64,000 bases of DNA, from assembly GCA_964363305.1 (NCBI GenBank), contig CAYIHX010000012.1:1-64000 (forward strand), written 5' to 3'. This DNA is from CAYIHX01 sp964363305. Its GTDB lineage: Bacteria > Bdellovibrionota > UBA1018. The translations under genes and the position numbers were made by a program. Shown in pieces: positions 8,793 to 15,587 of this stretch (positions within the stretch are counted from its first letter, which is position 1; the number at the start of each line of letters is the position of its first letter). The notes under the pieces are model-generated. The model was not told the DNA's origin, ran no database searches, and worked only from the letters and a program-made list of their open reading frames with translations.

Positions 8793-8980
8793 AGACGGAC
8801 TACCACGTTCAAGGGATTGCGCAGTCGTTGACGGTTGAGATTGAAAAAACCGTCGTTGAGAAGCTCCAAGCTATGGAGAAATACAGCGGCCATAAGGTGG
8901 CTGATCTGGTGAATGTCGCGCTGAAGCGCTTCATCTCACACCACAAAGACTTTCTTCCGCCCGAGAAGCACGACGCCTAG
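8789..8980 (+). CDS. Small ribbon-helix-helix-like protein
   Basis: This is a 63-residue protein whose ATG overlaps the VWA stop as ATGA, so it is the last gene of the lysine operon. A short strand-like start (SLTVEIEKTVVEKLQAME) is followed by a helix with GHKVADLVNVALKRFISHH. That resembles ribbon-helix-helix DNA-binding proteins of the CopG/Arc type, as also found in antitoxins. No toxin gene adjoins it, so an operon regulator or an adaptor of the MoxR/VWA complex are both possible. The fold assignment is by eye only. Confidence 0.6.
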   Translation: MKTDYHVQGIAQSLTVEIEKTVVEKLQAMEKYSGHKVADLVNVALKRFISHHKDFLPPEKHDA

Positions 8981-9603
8981 TCCTCTGTCGGAGATTCCGG
9001 AGGTAGGGGTGCGAGAGGTTCTTTCGACGCCCCCACGATGGACACGCGGATGCCTTCCACTTTCGCGAAAGCGGAGAGAAGAGCGGCTTCGTCTTCTCCC
9101 GCAACACTCAAAATATAATTCCCGGTCGCTTCCTCATCCGGCTCAAGCGCTATTCGGAGTTCCCGAATCTTCAGCCGCTCGATCTGTGAGTCACTGAGAT
9201 CGAGGCGCACGACGACTCTCGCAGCCGAAACAGTCTGGGCGGGGTTCAGCCGAAAGACCGCGCTGCTGCGACTCAAAACCAGCTCATCCAACTGATTGGA
9301 ATCTAAATCGATGTCCACCGCGGACGGCAACTGAGAAAGGGGCGAAGGTCGGTAACGGGCTGCATCGACCCAAAACTCCTCCACGGTAATTTCCTGAGTG
9401 ATGCTCGAGAAACTGTTGCTCATCTGCTGTTGACCCGGCGTACTCGGCCTCTCCGGCAACGAAAGGGACGACGTACTCTCGTCAGAGTGAGCGCCAGCCG
9501 AACGACCCTTGGGAATACTCTGGGCGATCGGGCTGCAGCGGGTCGCTATGAGCAAAAGAACGCCGGCCAAACTAAGATAGGCCGCACGAGAATTGAATAA
9601 CAT
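8977..9603 (-). CDS. Putative lipoprotein of unknown function
   Basis: The 208-residue product begins with a hydrophobic signal sequence ending in LLLIATRCSP. Its cysteine at residue 23 is a plausible lipidation site, although Arg at -1 is unusual for a lipobox. A Ser/Pro-rich linker follows to about residue 70. The rest is an acidic domain with SAVDIDLDSNQLDELVL and a repeated Leu/Asp pattern. A GGAGG ribosome binding site lies 9 bases before the ATG. It converges with the small protein at 8789, overlapping by 4 bp. I do not recognise the family. Confidence 0.6.
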   Translation of the reverse strand: MLFNSRAAYLSLAGVLLLIATRCSPIAQSIPKGRSAGAHSDESTSSLSLPERPSTPGQQQMSNSFSSITQEITVEEFWVDAARYRPSPLSQLPSAVDIDLDSNQLDELVLSRSSAVFRLNPAQTVSAARVVVRLDLSDSQIERLKIRELRIALEPDEEATGNYILSVAGEDEAALLSAFAKVEGIRVSIVGASKEPLAPLPPESPTED

Positions 9604-9730
9604 CGGTTCTGCCTCCGGCCCAGCGGGCCGACCCAGGACAATACAATGCTCGTGCCAATGAAATAAATGGAACCCATTGAAATAATTGGCGTCTTTATGG
9701 CACCAGTCGTTGTAAACTGTCGACTCTCCG

Positions 9731-9759
9731 TACAGTGCTAATGTCTTCTAGACACTGTA
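9731..9759. promoter_or_regulatory. Inverted repeat upstream of secreted protein gene
   Basis: TACAGTG (9731-9737) and CACTGTA (9753-9759) form a perfect 7-bp inverted repeat 10 bp before the ATG at 9770. A second short pair, TGTCT/AGACA, lies inside it. This could be an operator or a hairpin in the 5' leader. No clear -10/-35 pair was seen around it. Confidence 0.3.
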
Positions 9760-9769
9760 GAATAGAGGG

Positions 9770-10873
9770 ATGAGTCGCTCTCACCCTCGTGATCAGAGAA
9801 GAGTCTTCCTAGCCGTCTTGGGACTGTGCACTTCAATTTTGTCGGTAAACTGTGGGCTCGCCATTTCAACACCCTCGATCTCCACGCTTCCCCTCATTTC
9901 GGGAGCCGTGGAGGGCACCGCCGCAAGTGCCGCAACCACGACCTCAGGCACTCTGACCAACGCGACGGCTGGCGGCCTCCTCCTTCACACCAGTGCGTAC
10001 TCAGCAAACAGGGCCGGACTTATAACCGCGAGCAGCCCGGCCCAGTACCCGTACATCTATGCCAGCCAATCAATGACTATCTCCGACCATCTTGACCGAA
10101 CCGCCTGCGCAGTGAACGCGCTCCAGGCCATTTCGCTCGTCGCGTTTGATTCGAGTGTGAATTACATCACTGTTCCTCTCGGAAGCGGAACCAGTATTTC
10201 GACGCGCGTCTCGGTCACAGCGAGTGGAGAGGCGATTTCCGCCTGGACCATCGATGTGTGTTCGGCCAGTGTTCATACGTACAACCTCAACGGCACCTTT
10301 TCGAACTCTACCGCAGTCATCCAGGTCAAGGGGGCCTCTGGGCTCACATCGATATCCGTCACTACGGGCATGCTCGACTCAACGGCCGCCTGGTCGTCTA
10401 AAGTGCTCGATGGCTATTTTTTTAGTGCCGCCGATACGACTGGGATCAGAATGAATATTACACAAAGCGCATCGGCGTTGACCCTCAATGGCGCGGAGTT
10501 TAACACCGGAACCGAGGCGCGCCACATGGCCTTCCTTGCCAAGGCCAAACTCTATGGTACGAAATTCAGCGCCGACAGCAACGGCTACGGCATCGGTGCG
10601 GGCTCGATAAGCTCGTCCACCAACAGCGCAACCGCGGTGACCTCCCACTGGAGTGACGCGGGCGTGTCAGCCTCCACCAGCGACTATGTCTCCGATGTGG
10701 CGAACTCCGCGTTCTATTCCTATAGCGCCTACAGCGCCGGAATCGCCAACGCCGCCATCACCTCTGCCGAGGCCTGGGACTGCCAAACCAGCGGCACCGT
10801 GATCGATCTCACCAACGCACCCACCTACGCGCAGGCGTCTGCCGCCCTTACTGCCTGCGGCGTCGTTCCTTAA
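9770..10873 (+). CDS. Secreted Ser/Thr/Ala-rich protein, probable lipoprotein
   Basis: The 367-residue product starts with a basic N-terminus and hydrophobic core (VFLAVLGLCTSILSVNCG); C28 in SVNC could be lipidated. The remainder is low in charge and rich in Ser, Thr, Ala and Gly, with alternating beta-strand patterns. Two cysteine pairs, one near residues 115-160 and one near 340-365, may form disulphides. No catalytic motif is visible. The base pattern suggests an extracellular or surface protein. The ATG is preceded almost directly by AGAGGG, so the exact start is uncertain. The function is unknown. Confidence 0.6.
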   Translation: MSRSHPRDQRRVFLAVLGLCTSILSVNCGLAISTPSISTLPLISGAVEGTAASAATTTSGTLTNATAGGLLLHTSAYSANRAGLITASSPAQYPYIYASQSMTISDHLDRTACAVNALQAISLVAFDSSVNYITVPLGSGTSISTRVSVTASGEAISAWTIDVCSASVHTYNLNGTFSNSTAVIQVKGASGLTSISVTTGMLDSTAAWSSKVLDGYFFSAADTTGIRMNITQSASALTLNGAEFNTGTEARHMAFLAKAKLYGTKFSADSNGYGIGAGSISSSTNSATAVTSHWSDAGVSASTSDYVSDVANSAFYSYSAYSAGIANAAITSAEAWDCQTSGTVIDLTNAPTYAQASAALTACGVVP

Positions 10874-10996
10874 TTCACACCCGCCTCAGAGGCTACTGCG
10901 GTGCGCTAGCTCGACGCGGCAAATCCCTCATGTTTTCGCTTGTTTACGTCCGCCTCACGAAGTAGGTTTCGGCTTCACTTTTTCGGGGGGAGAAGT

Positions 10997-12691
10997 TTGG
11001 CCGGATACATTGTTCTCGCAAGAAAATGGCGACCTGCTCAGTTCAACGACATCGTTGGACAAGATCCGATCGTCCGGACTCTTTCGAACGCCATCCGAAT
11101 GGATCGTATCCATCATGCCTACCTTCTGACCGGATCTCGCGGCATCGGAAAGACCTCGATCGCCCGGATCTTTTCCAAAGTCGTTCGCTGCGAAAACCGA
11201 ACAGAAGCGAAGGATGAGCAAGGAATCATCTTACTCCGGTCGTGCGACGAGTGCTCCTCGTGCAAGGAGATCGTCAGCGGTCGTAGTATGAGCGTCCTTG
11301 AGATCGATGGCGCCTCGAACAATGGCGTCGACTCTGTCCGCGAAATCCGCGAGGACGTAAAAATCTCACCCGCCTCGGGCAGCAAAAAAATTTACATCAT
11401 TGATGAAGTGCACATGCTCAGCACTGCGGCGTTTAATGCGCTGCTAAAGACTCTGGAAGAACCCCCTCCCCATGTCATTTTTATCTTTGCCACGACTGAA
11501 GCACATAAGATCCCCGCGACCATCTTAGGTCGCTGCCAGCGGTTCGACCTTCGCAGAGTGACAGTGGCTCAAATCCAGAGTCGGCTTACTTATGTCCTCG
11601 ACCAGGAAAAGATTACCGCAGAGGCCGGAGCACTCGCTCTCATTTCCCGTGCTGGCGATGGAAGCATGCGCGATGCGCTCTCCCTGCTGGATCAAGTCAT
11701 CGCCTTCGCCGGCAATCAGATTTCGACACAAGCCGTGCGAGACAGTATCGGTTTGGTCGAGAGCCAGACCCTGATGGCCATCGCGGCAGGCATTTTCCAG
11801 AGAAAGCCACTGGATGCGATTGCGGCCCTCAATCAGGCCTATCAATCGGGACACGACCTCCGCGTTATGACCCGTGGTTTGATTGAGCTTCTCCATGCTG
11901 CAATCCTCGCCAAGGCAGGTGCCACGACTTCTGAGGCTCTGGTCATTTCTCCCGAGGAGTGGACGACCTTGCAGGAGCTGGCGGCAACGCGCTCCATCGA
12001 AGAGCTGGAACTGATCTTTCAGGTGTTACATCACGGCCTCGACTGGATCGCCCGATCGCCGCAACCGAAGATTGTCCTGGATGTTCTACTCATCAAATGC
12101 GCCAGTGCGGAGATCTTAGTTCCGGCTCAAGGTCCGAAATCAAGCGCGGGCCCGGACCGTCCACCGCAGCTGACTGTGCCAAAGCCGATGCCGGTGATCG
12201 CCGCAGTCGCTCCTCCTCCACCCGCTTTAACCCCCGTGCCTACCCCACCGTCGACCGGCGCCAATAAGAGCTGGGAGGGTTTTGTTGACTCGATCCGTAC
12301 CTCTCGCCCGCTCCTCGCGACGATTCTCGAAAATGGGATCTCACTTCATCTTCCTTTGGCGCCAAACGCTCCCGGTGACAACGCGGATCTGCTCCTCATT
12401 GGATTCTCCTCCCAACAGGCCTATTATCGCGAGCAGCTGCAGGCCAAACTCTACCAGGATCAAGTTCTTGCCCTAGGTAAAGACTACTTTGGCCGCCACG
12501 TTCGAATACGAATGGAACAGGTCGAGGCACAGGAATCCCTTGCTGGACGACGAGAGCGTGTGAAGCTCGCCACCGAAACAGCTGTGCGCCAGGGAGCCCT
12601 CAATCATCCACTCGTGGTCGAAGCGCGCTCCTTATTCGGCGGCGAGCTCGGCCCCATTGAATTGCGAGGGGTGACCCATGTCGATGGCTGA
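10997..12691 (+). CDS. dnaX: DNA polymerase III subunits gamma/tau
   Basis: DnaX is the clamp-loader ATPase of DNA polymerase III. The family start VLARKWRP is just downstream of a TTG at 10997, which has an excellent GGGGGGAGAAG ribosome binding site. The frame is open further upstream to 10940, but that part looks non-coding. Walker A is GSRGIGKT. The zinc-binding cysteines lie in RSCDECSSCKE, and DEVHMLSTAAFNALLKTLEEP and the arginine finger GRCQRF follow. A Pro-rich linker (about residues 380-425) leads to a C-terminal domain, so this is a tau-like full-length form of about 564 residues. I saw no dnaX-type slippery site in it. recR overlaps its end by 14 bp. Confidence 0.95.
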   Translation: MAGYIVLARKWRPAQFNDIVGQDPIVRTLSNAIRMDRIHHAYLLTGSRGIGKTSIARIFSKVVRCENRTEAKDEQGIILLRSCDECSSCKEIVSGRSMSVLEIDGASNNGVDSVREIREDVKISPASGSKKIYIIDEVHMLSTAAFNALLKTLEEPPPHVIFIFATTEAHKIPATILGRCQRFDLRRVTVAQIQSRLTYVLDQEKITAEAGALALISRAGDGSMRDALSLLDQVIAFAGNQISTQAVRDSIGLVESQTLMAIAAGIFQRKPLDAIAALNQAYQSGHDLRVMTRGLIELLHAAILAKAGATTSEALVISPEEWTTLQELAATRSIEELELIFQVLHHGLDWIARSPQPKIVLDVLLIKCASAEILVPAQGPKSSAGPDRPPQLTVPKPMPVIAAVAPPPPALTPVPTPPSTGANKSWEGFVDSIRTSRPLLATILENGISLHLPLAPNAPGDNADLLLIGFSSQQAYYREQLQAKLYQDQVLALGKDYFGRHVRIRMEQVEAQESLAGRRERVKLATETAVRQGALNHPLVVEARSLFGGELGPIELRGVTHVDG

Positions 12692-13304
12692 ACACGATCC
12701 GGTCTCCAGGCTGATCTTTGAGCTCTCGAAACTCCCAGGAGTTGGCGAGAAGTCCGCCACGCGGCTGGCTTATTTTATCCTCAAACAATCGCCGGAGTAC
12801 GCTGAGAATCTCAGCACTGCCATTGTCAGCGCCAAGCAGAAGACCGGTCTTTGCACCGAGTGCTTCACGTTTACCGAGGCGAGTCCTTGCCGAATCTGTG
12901 CAAACGCCGATCGAGATGCTGGCATTCTCTGTGTCGTTGAGCGCCCCAGTGATGTACTGTCCCTCGAACGAGCCTCGGCCCACCGAGGTCATTATCATGT
13001 TCTGCACGGCGTTCTATCCCCTCTCGACGGAATTGGCCCAGAGGAACTGAGAATCCGCGAACTTCTGGCTCGGGTTCAGCGCGGGCTGAATACAGGGGGT
13101 GCTTCGGTGCTTCGCGAGATCGTGCTCGCGACCAATCCGAGCGTTGAGGGAGAGGCGACCGCCCTCTATCTCTCCCGCCTTCTGAAGCCCTTTGGCCTAC
13201 GGATCACGCAACTTGCCTATGGACTCCCGGTGGGCGGTCTACTGGAGTATTCCGACCGCCAAACCATCGGCCGCGCAATGGAAAATCGCATGGAGATCGC
13301 CTAG
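12678..13304 (+). CDS. recR: Recombination mediator protein RecR
   Basis: RecR acts with RecF and RecO to load RecA onto gapped DNA. The 208-residue protein has the N-terminal helix-hairpin-helix segment LPGVGEKSATRLA, the zinc finger CTECFTFTEASPCRIC and a Toprim domain beginning ILCVVERPSDVLSLE. The length is normal. A GAGGGG ribosome binding site lies about 6 bases before the ATG, within the end of dnaX. The dnaX-recR pairing is widespread, but ybaB, which often lies between them, is absent here. mglA starts directly after its stop codon. Confidence 0.95.
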   Translation: MSMAEHDPVSRLIFELSKLPGVGEKSATRLAYFILKQSPEYAENLSTAIVSAKQKTGLCTECFTFTEASPCRICANADRDAGILCVVERPSDVLSLERASAHRGHYHVLHGVLSPLDGIGPEELRIRELLARVQRGLNTGGASVLREIVLATNPSVEGEATALYLSRLLKPFGLRITQLAYGLPVGGLLEYSDRQTIGRAMENRMEIA

Positions 13305-13889
13305 GTGAGCTTCATCAATTACGCCGCGAAAGAAATTAACTGCAAGGTCGTCTATTTCGGCGCGGGTCTTTGCGGCAAGACGACCAACGTTCAGTACGTG
13401 TACGAGAATACCCAGCAGGACTTGAAGGGTAAGCTCGTCACCCTCAGCACTGAAAATGAGCGCACTCTCTTTTTTGACTTTCTTCCTCTGTCTGTCGGCG
13501 AGATCCGCGGCTATAAAACGCGATTCCATCTCTATTCGATCCCCGGTCAGACATTTTATGAAGTTTCTCGGCAGTTCATCCTGAAAGGCGTCGACGGAAT
13601 TGTTTTCGTCGTCGACAGTCAGGCTGAACGCATGGAGGCGAATCTCGAAAGCTATCATGCTCTCGAGAAGGCTTTGGAGCAGCAAGGGTACGACCTCAAC
13701 AAGGTTCCCTTGGTGCTTCAATATAACAAACGCGATCTGCCGGGCGCGGTCGCGGTAAGCGAGCTCGATGCTACTTTCAACCCCAAGCGGAGGCCGTTTT
13801 ACGAAGCGGTTGCCAATCGGGGAGAAGGCGTCATGGAGACTTTGCAAACCGTGTGTCAATCAGTCATCCGAGAACTCAAAGGGGGGTAA
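13305..13889 (+). CDS. mglA: Ras-like GTPase MglA
   Basis: MglA is a small GTPase that sets cell polarity and motility in myxobacteria and Bdellovibrio relatives. The 194-residue product shows the P-loop GAGLCGKTT, a switch-II-region IPGQTFYEVSRQFI and the guanine-specificity motif NKRDLP. It starts with GTG immediately after the recR stop, so it is probably translated from the same mRNA. No roadblock-type MglB gene, its usual GTPase-activating partner, lies next to it. A DksA-like gene follows after 5 bp. Confidence 0.92.
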   Translation: MSFINYAAKEINCKVVYFGAGLCGKTTNVQYVYENTQQDLKGKLVTLSTENERTLFFDFLPLSVGEIRGYKTRFHLYSIPGQTFYEVSRQFILKGVDGIVFVVDSQAERMEANLESYHALEKALEQQGYDLNKVPLVLQYNKRDLPGAVAVSELDATFNPKRRPFYEAVANRGEGVMETLQTVCQSVIRELKGG

Positions 13890-13894
13890 GAGCA

Positions 13895-14305
13895 GTGAGA
13901 AAAGATCAGCTCAAAAAGTTCAAGAAGATCTTTGAAGCGCAGAAGAATGCGATACTCTTTAACAATCGCGTAGTGCGGGAAGATTTTAGCGTTAATTCTG
14001 ACGATCGTTTTGACGAACTGGATCAGGCCACGACTGACATCGAACAGTCCATGCGCATGAGGCTCTGCAATCGCGAAGTGCTCTACATAAAAAAAGTAGA
14101 TGAGGCGCTGAAGCGAATCGAGGACGGCAATTTCGGGCTCTGCCTGGAATGCAACGAAGACATCGAGTTTCGGCGTCTCGAGGCACGCCCAACGGCGACT
14201 CTTTGCGTATCCTGCAAAGAGGATCAAGAACGACGAGAAGTGCTGACGGCCGCTGGCCGGCTGCACAAAAGTTTGGGTGAAACTTTCTCGAGAAGGTTTG
14301 CCTAG
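13895..14305 (+). CDS. DksA/TraR-family zinc-finger protein (first paralogue)
   Basis: The product is 136 residues from a GTG at 13895 that has a strong GGGGGGTAAGAG ribosome binding site. A C4 zinc finger is formed by CLEC and CVSC near residues 85-112, preceded by a coiled-coil-like helix pair. DksA-type proteins bind RNA polymerase in its secondary channel and tune transcription with or without ppGpp. The classic DxxDxA tip is not obvious, so it may act differently from DksA. It closely resembles the protein at 14909, so the two are likely a tandem duplication. A strong terminator follows at 14331. Confidence 0.88.
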   Translation: MRKDQLKKFKKIFEAQKNAILFNNRVVREDFSVNSDDRFDELDQATTDIEQSMRMRLCNREVLYIKKVDEALKRIEDGNFGLCLECNEDIEFRRLEARPTATLCVSCKEDQERREVLTAAGRLHKSLGETFSRRFA

Positions 14306-14330
14306 TCAAATCGTTCGGAAGTTTGGTTCG

Positions 14331-14369
14331 GAGGGCCCCGTAATTTTGGTTGCGGGGCCTTCTTTTATC
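14331..14369 (+). terminator. Intrinsic terminator after dnaX-recR-mglA operon
   Basis: A 10-bp stem, GAGGGCCCCG (14331-14340) with CGGGGCCTTC (14353-14362, one G-U pair), encloses a 12-base loop and is followed by TTTTAT. It lies 26 bp after the stop of the first DksA-like gene and would end the operon that begins at dnaX. Confidence 0.85.
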
Positions 14370-14550
14370 TAGGGATCGTGTAATTAAATTTTAGATATTT
14401 AGAATTACATGCGGCGCACGGTGCGCTTCACCCCTTAAAGACCTGTGTCCTCAGTCTCCCATCAGGCCAGGATGACCCCATTTGGTGTCCAATCGGCACC
14501 AAGTCCACGCTGGTTCGTCATAAAATATCCTTAAAAATCAAACGCCGTTG
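14370..14550 (+). other. Intergenic spacer with a stem-loop and AT-rich block
   Basis: I see no gene here. An inverted repeat TTGGTG (14482-14487) / CACCAA (14497-14502) can extend to an 8-bp stem with one G-U pair. An AT-rich stretch at 14520-14540 could hold the promoter of the downstream leader and small ORF, but no convincing -35/-10 pair was found. Confidence 0.35.
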
Positions 14551-14675
14551 AATCAGACCCTCCGCTGAGGCGCTCCCAGGGTCTTGGCACAAGGCTAGCA
14601 ATCATTAGAAAGCGGAGGTTGTGAGAGGGACATCCCTCTTCCGACGAAGGAAGCCCAAAGAAAGGAGGACGGCCT
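14551..14675 (+). promoter_or_regulatory. Structured 5' leader before the 59-residue ORF
   Basis: Several perfect complementary segments crowd this stretch. AGACCCT (14555-14561) pairs with AGGGTCT (14578-14584). CCTCCGCT (14559-14566) pairs with AGCGGAGG (14611-14618). CTTG/CAAG (14583-14593) forms a small hairpin. AGAGGGA/TCCCTCT (14624-14639) and CTTCC/GGAAG (14638-14653) form two further hairpins. The first two pairings compete or interlock as a pseudoknot. A strong AAAGGAGG ribosome binding site follows at 14661-14668. The layout is that of a cis-regulatory RNA, but it matches no riboswitch class I recognise. Confidence 0.45.
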
Positions 14676-14855
14676 ATGCAAACTGAAACCAAGACCAATA
14701 ATCTGAGGACCAAGAGAGCAGCAAGCCGACCTTTGGCTCGCAACCGCCGATCAAATCCGACATCACGCCTCTGGTTGTGGTTCGAGCCAAACCTTGCTGC
14801 CCTGCGACGTTTTCAGACCGAGTGGCAGCACAGTTGGCAACGTTGGTGGCGCTGA
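14676..14855 (+). CDS. Small Trp/Arg-rich protein, 59 residues
   Basis: An ATG at 14676 follows AAAGGAGG by 7 bases and opens a 59-codon frame ending in TGA at 14853-14855. The product has 13 Arg or Lys and 6 Trp. The Trp lie in the C-terminal half (positions 33, 35, 50, 54, 57, 58), ending in QRWWR. Such composition resembles membrane-active or nucleic-acid-binding peptides, but no family is recognised. Third positions are about 58% G or C, which is compatible with coding. It sits 53 bp before the second DksA-like gene, so it may be a leader peptide or a partner of that gene. The ribosome binding site is the main evidence. Confidence 0.5.
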   Translation: MQTETKTNNLRTKRAASRPLARNRRSNPTSRLWLWFEPNLAALRRFQTEWQHSWQRWWR

Positions 14856-14908
14856 CCTGCCCAAGCCCGCCCATTCACAACGTATCGAAACCTAACCAGG
14901 AGTAATCC

Positions 14909-15313
14909 ATGAAAACCGAAATGATAATGAAGTTCCGTGCTCTTTTCGAAGAGCAGAAGAGTAATATCGTCTTTAACCGAGGCTTGATCGACCAAGATCT
15001 CAGCGTCAACATCGACGATCTCGCGGACGAGGCGGACGTAACCTCGAGCGAGCTCGAGGCCTCCATGCGGATGCGCCTTAAAAATAGAGAGACCCTCTAC
15101 CTCAAGAAGATCGACGAGGCCCTCAAACGGATCGTCGAGGGCTCTTTCGGGGAGTGCGAAGCCTGCAGCGAAGAAATTGAAACTCGCCGCCTAGAGGCTC
15201 GACCCACCACGACGTTTTGCCTCGCCTGTAAAGAGGAGCAAGAGCGCCGTGAATCTCTCCACATCGATGGCCACCGCCACAAGAGCCTCGGGCGAGGCCT
15301 CAAACTCGCATAA
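14909..15313 (+). CDS. DksA/TraR-family zinc-finger protein (second paralogue)
   Basis: The 134-residue product has the same layout as the protein at 13895: an N-terminal helical part, the shared stretch SMRMRL-NRE-LY-KK-DEALKRI, and a C4 zinc finger (CEAC and CLAC). More than half of the aligned residues look identical, so the pair arose by tandem duplication. An AGGAG ribosome binding site lies 8 bases before the ATG. It has its own upstream region with a structured leader and small ORF, so it is regulated apart from the first copy. Its mRNA runs into an unusual 3' region that ends in a strong terminator at 15525. Confidence 0.88.
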   Translation: MKTEMIMKFRALFEEQKSNIVFNRGLIDQDLSVNIDDLADEADVTSSELEASMRMRLKNRETLYLKKIDEALKRIVEGSFGECEACSEEIETRRLEARPTTTFCLACKEEQERRESLHIDGHRHKSLGRGLKLA

Positions 15314-15524
15314 AAGTTAAGGCCACTCCCTAGGATGGGGAGTTGTTCCGCACGGCAGTCGCGGAACAGGGAAGCCATCATGGATTTGAAGGCGACGTCC
15401 GGCCCATGCCAGACCAGGGAAGGGACTTAGATAACCACGGTAGGTTAAATCGTTAGGGGCCGCGCGGCGAGAAGAGTCGGACAGAATTTGGGGGTCCTTG
15501 ATTTTTCGCGGCGCGAACATGGGG
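15314..15524 (+). other. Structured 3' region or small RNA candidate
   Basis: This stretch has no supported ORF. It holds ACTCCC/GGGAGT (15325-15343), directly followed by an 8-bp perfect stem TGTTCCGC/GCGGAACA (15344-15368) with a 9-base loop. GGCCC (from 15381) and GGGCC (near 15457) could close a longer stem. A strong terminator follows at 15525. It may be a long structured 3' UTR of the DksA-like gene or an independent small RNA. I found no match to 6S, tmRNA, SRP or RNase P consensus elements. Confidence 0.35.
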
Positions 15525-15562
15525 AACGGGGATGAGACTTTTCAGTCTCATCCCCGTTTTTT
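15525..15562 (+). terminator. Strong intrinsic terminator
   Basis: A perfect 15-bp stem AACGGGGATGAGACT (15525-15539) and its complement (15544-15558) has a TTTC loop. The stem runs into six T (15557-15562) on the plus strand. It ends transcription from the DksA-like side and may also help to end the converging protease mRNA, although the T tract on that strand is poor. Confidence 0.88.
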
Positions 15563-15587
15563 GCCTATTCCTTGGCAGTGTCCCGCC

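Noticed and set aside
10874..10996. Possible SRP RNA upstream of dnaX
   Set aside because: I looked because the SRP RNA gene often precedes dnaX, but the GGAAGG...GCAGCC core is not there.
14531..14743. 70-codon minus-strand frame that looks like a signal peptide
   Set aside because: It starts with TTG without a ribosome binding site and is antisense to the 59-residue ORF, which has a strong one. The hydrophobic start probably arises by chance from the opposite Arg/Ser codons.
15317..15520. Minus-strand frame of 67 codons in the gap before the protease
   Set aside because: It has no ribosome binding site and non-protein-like composition, and it overlaps strong RNA stems.
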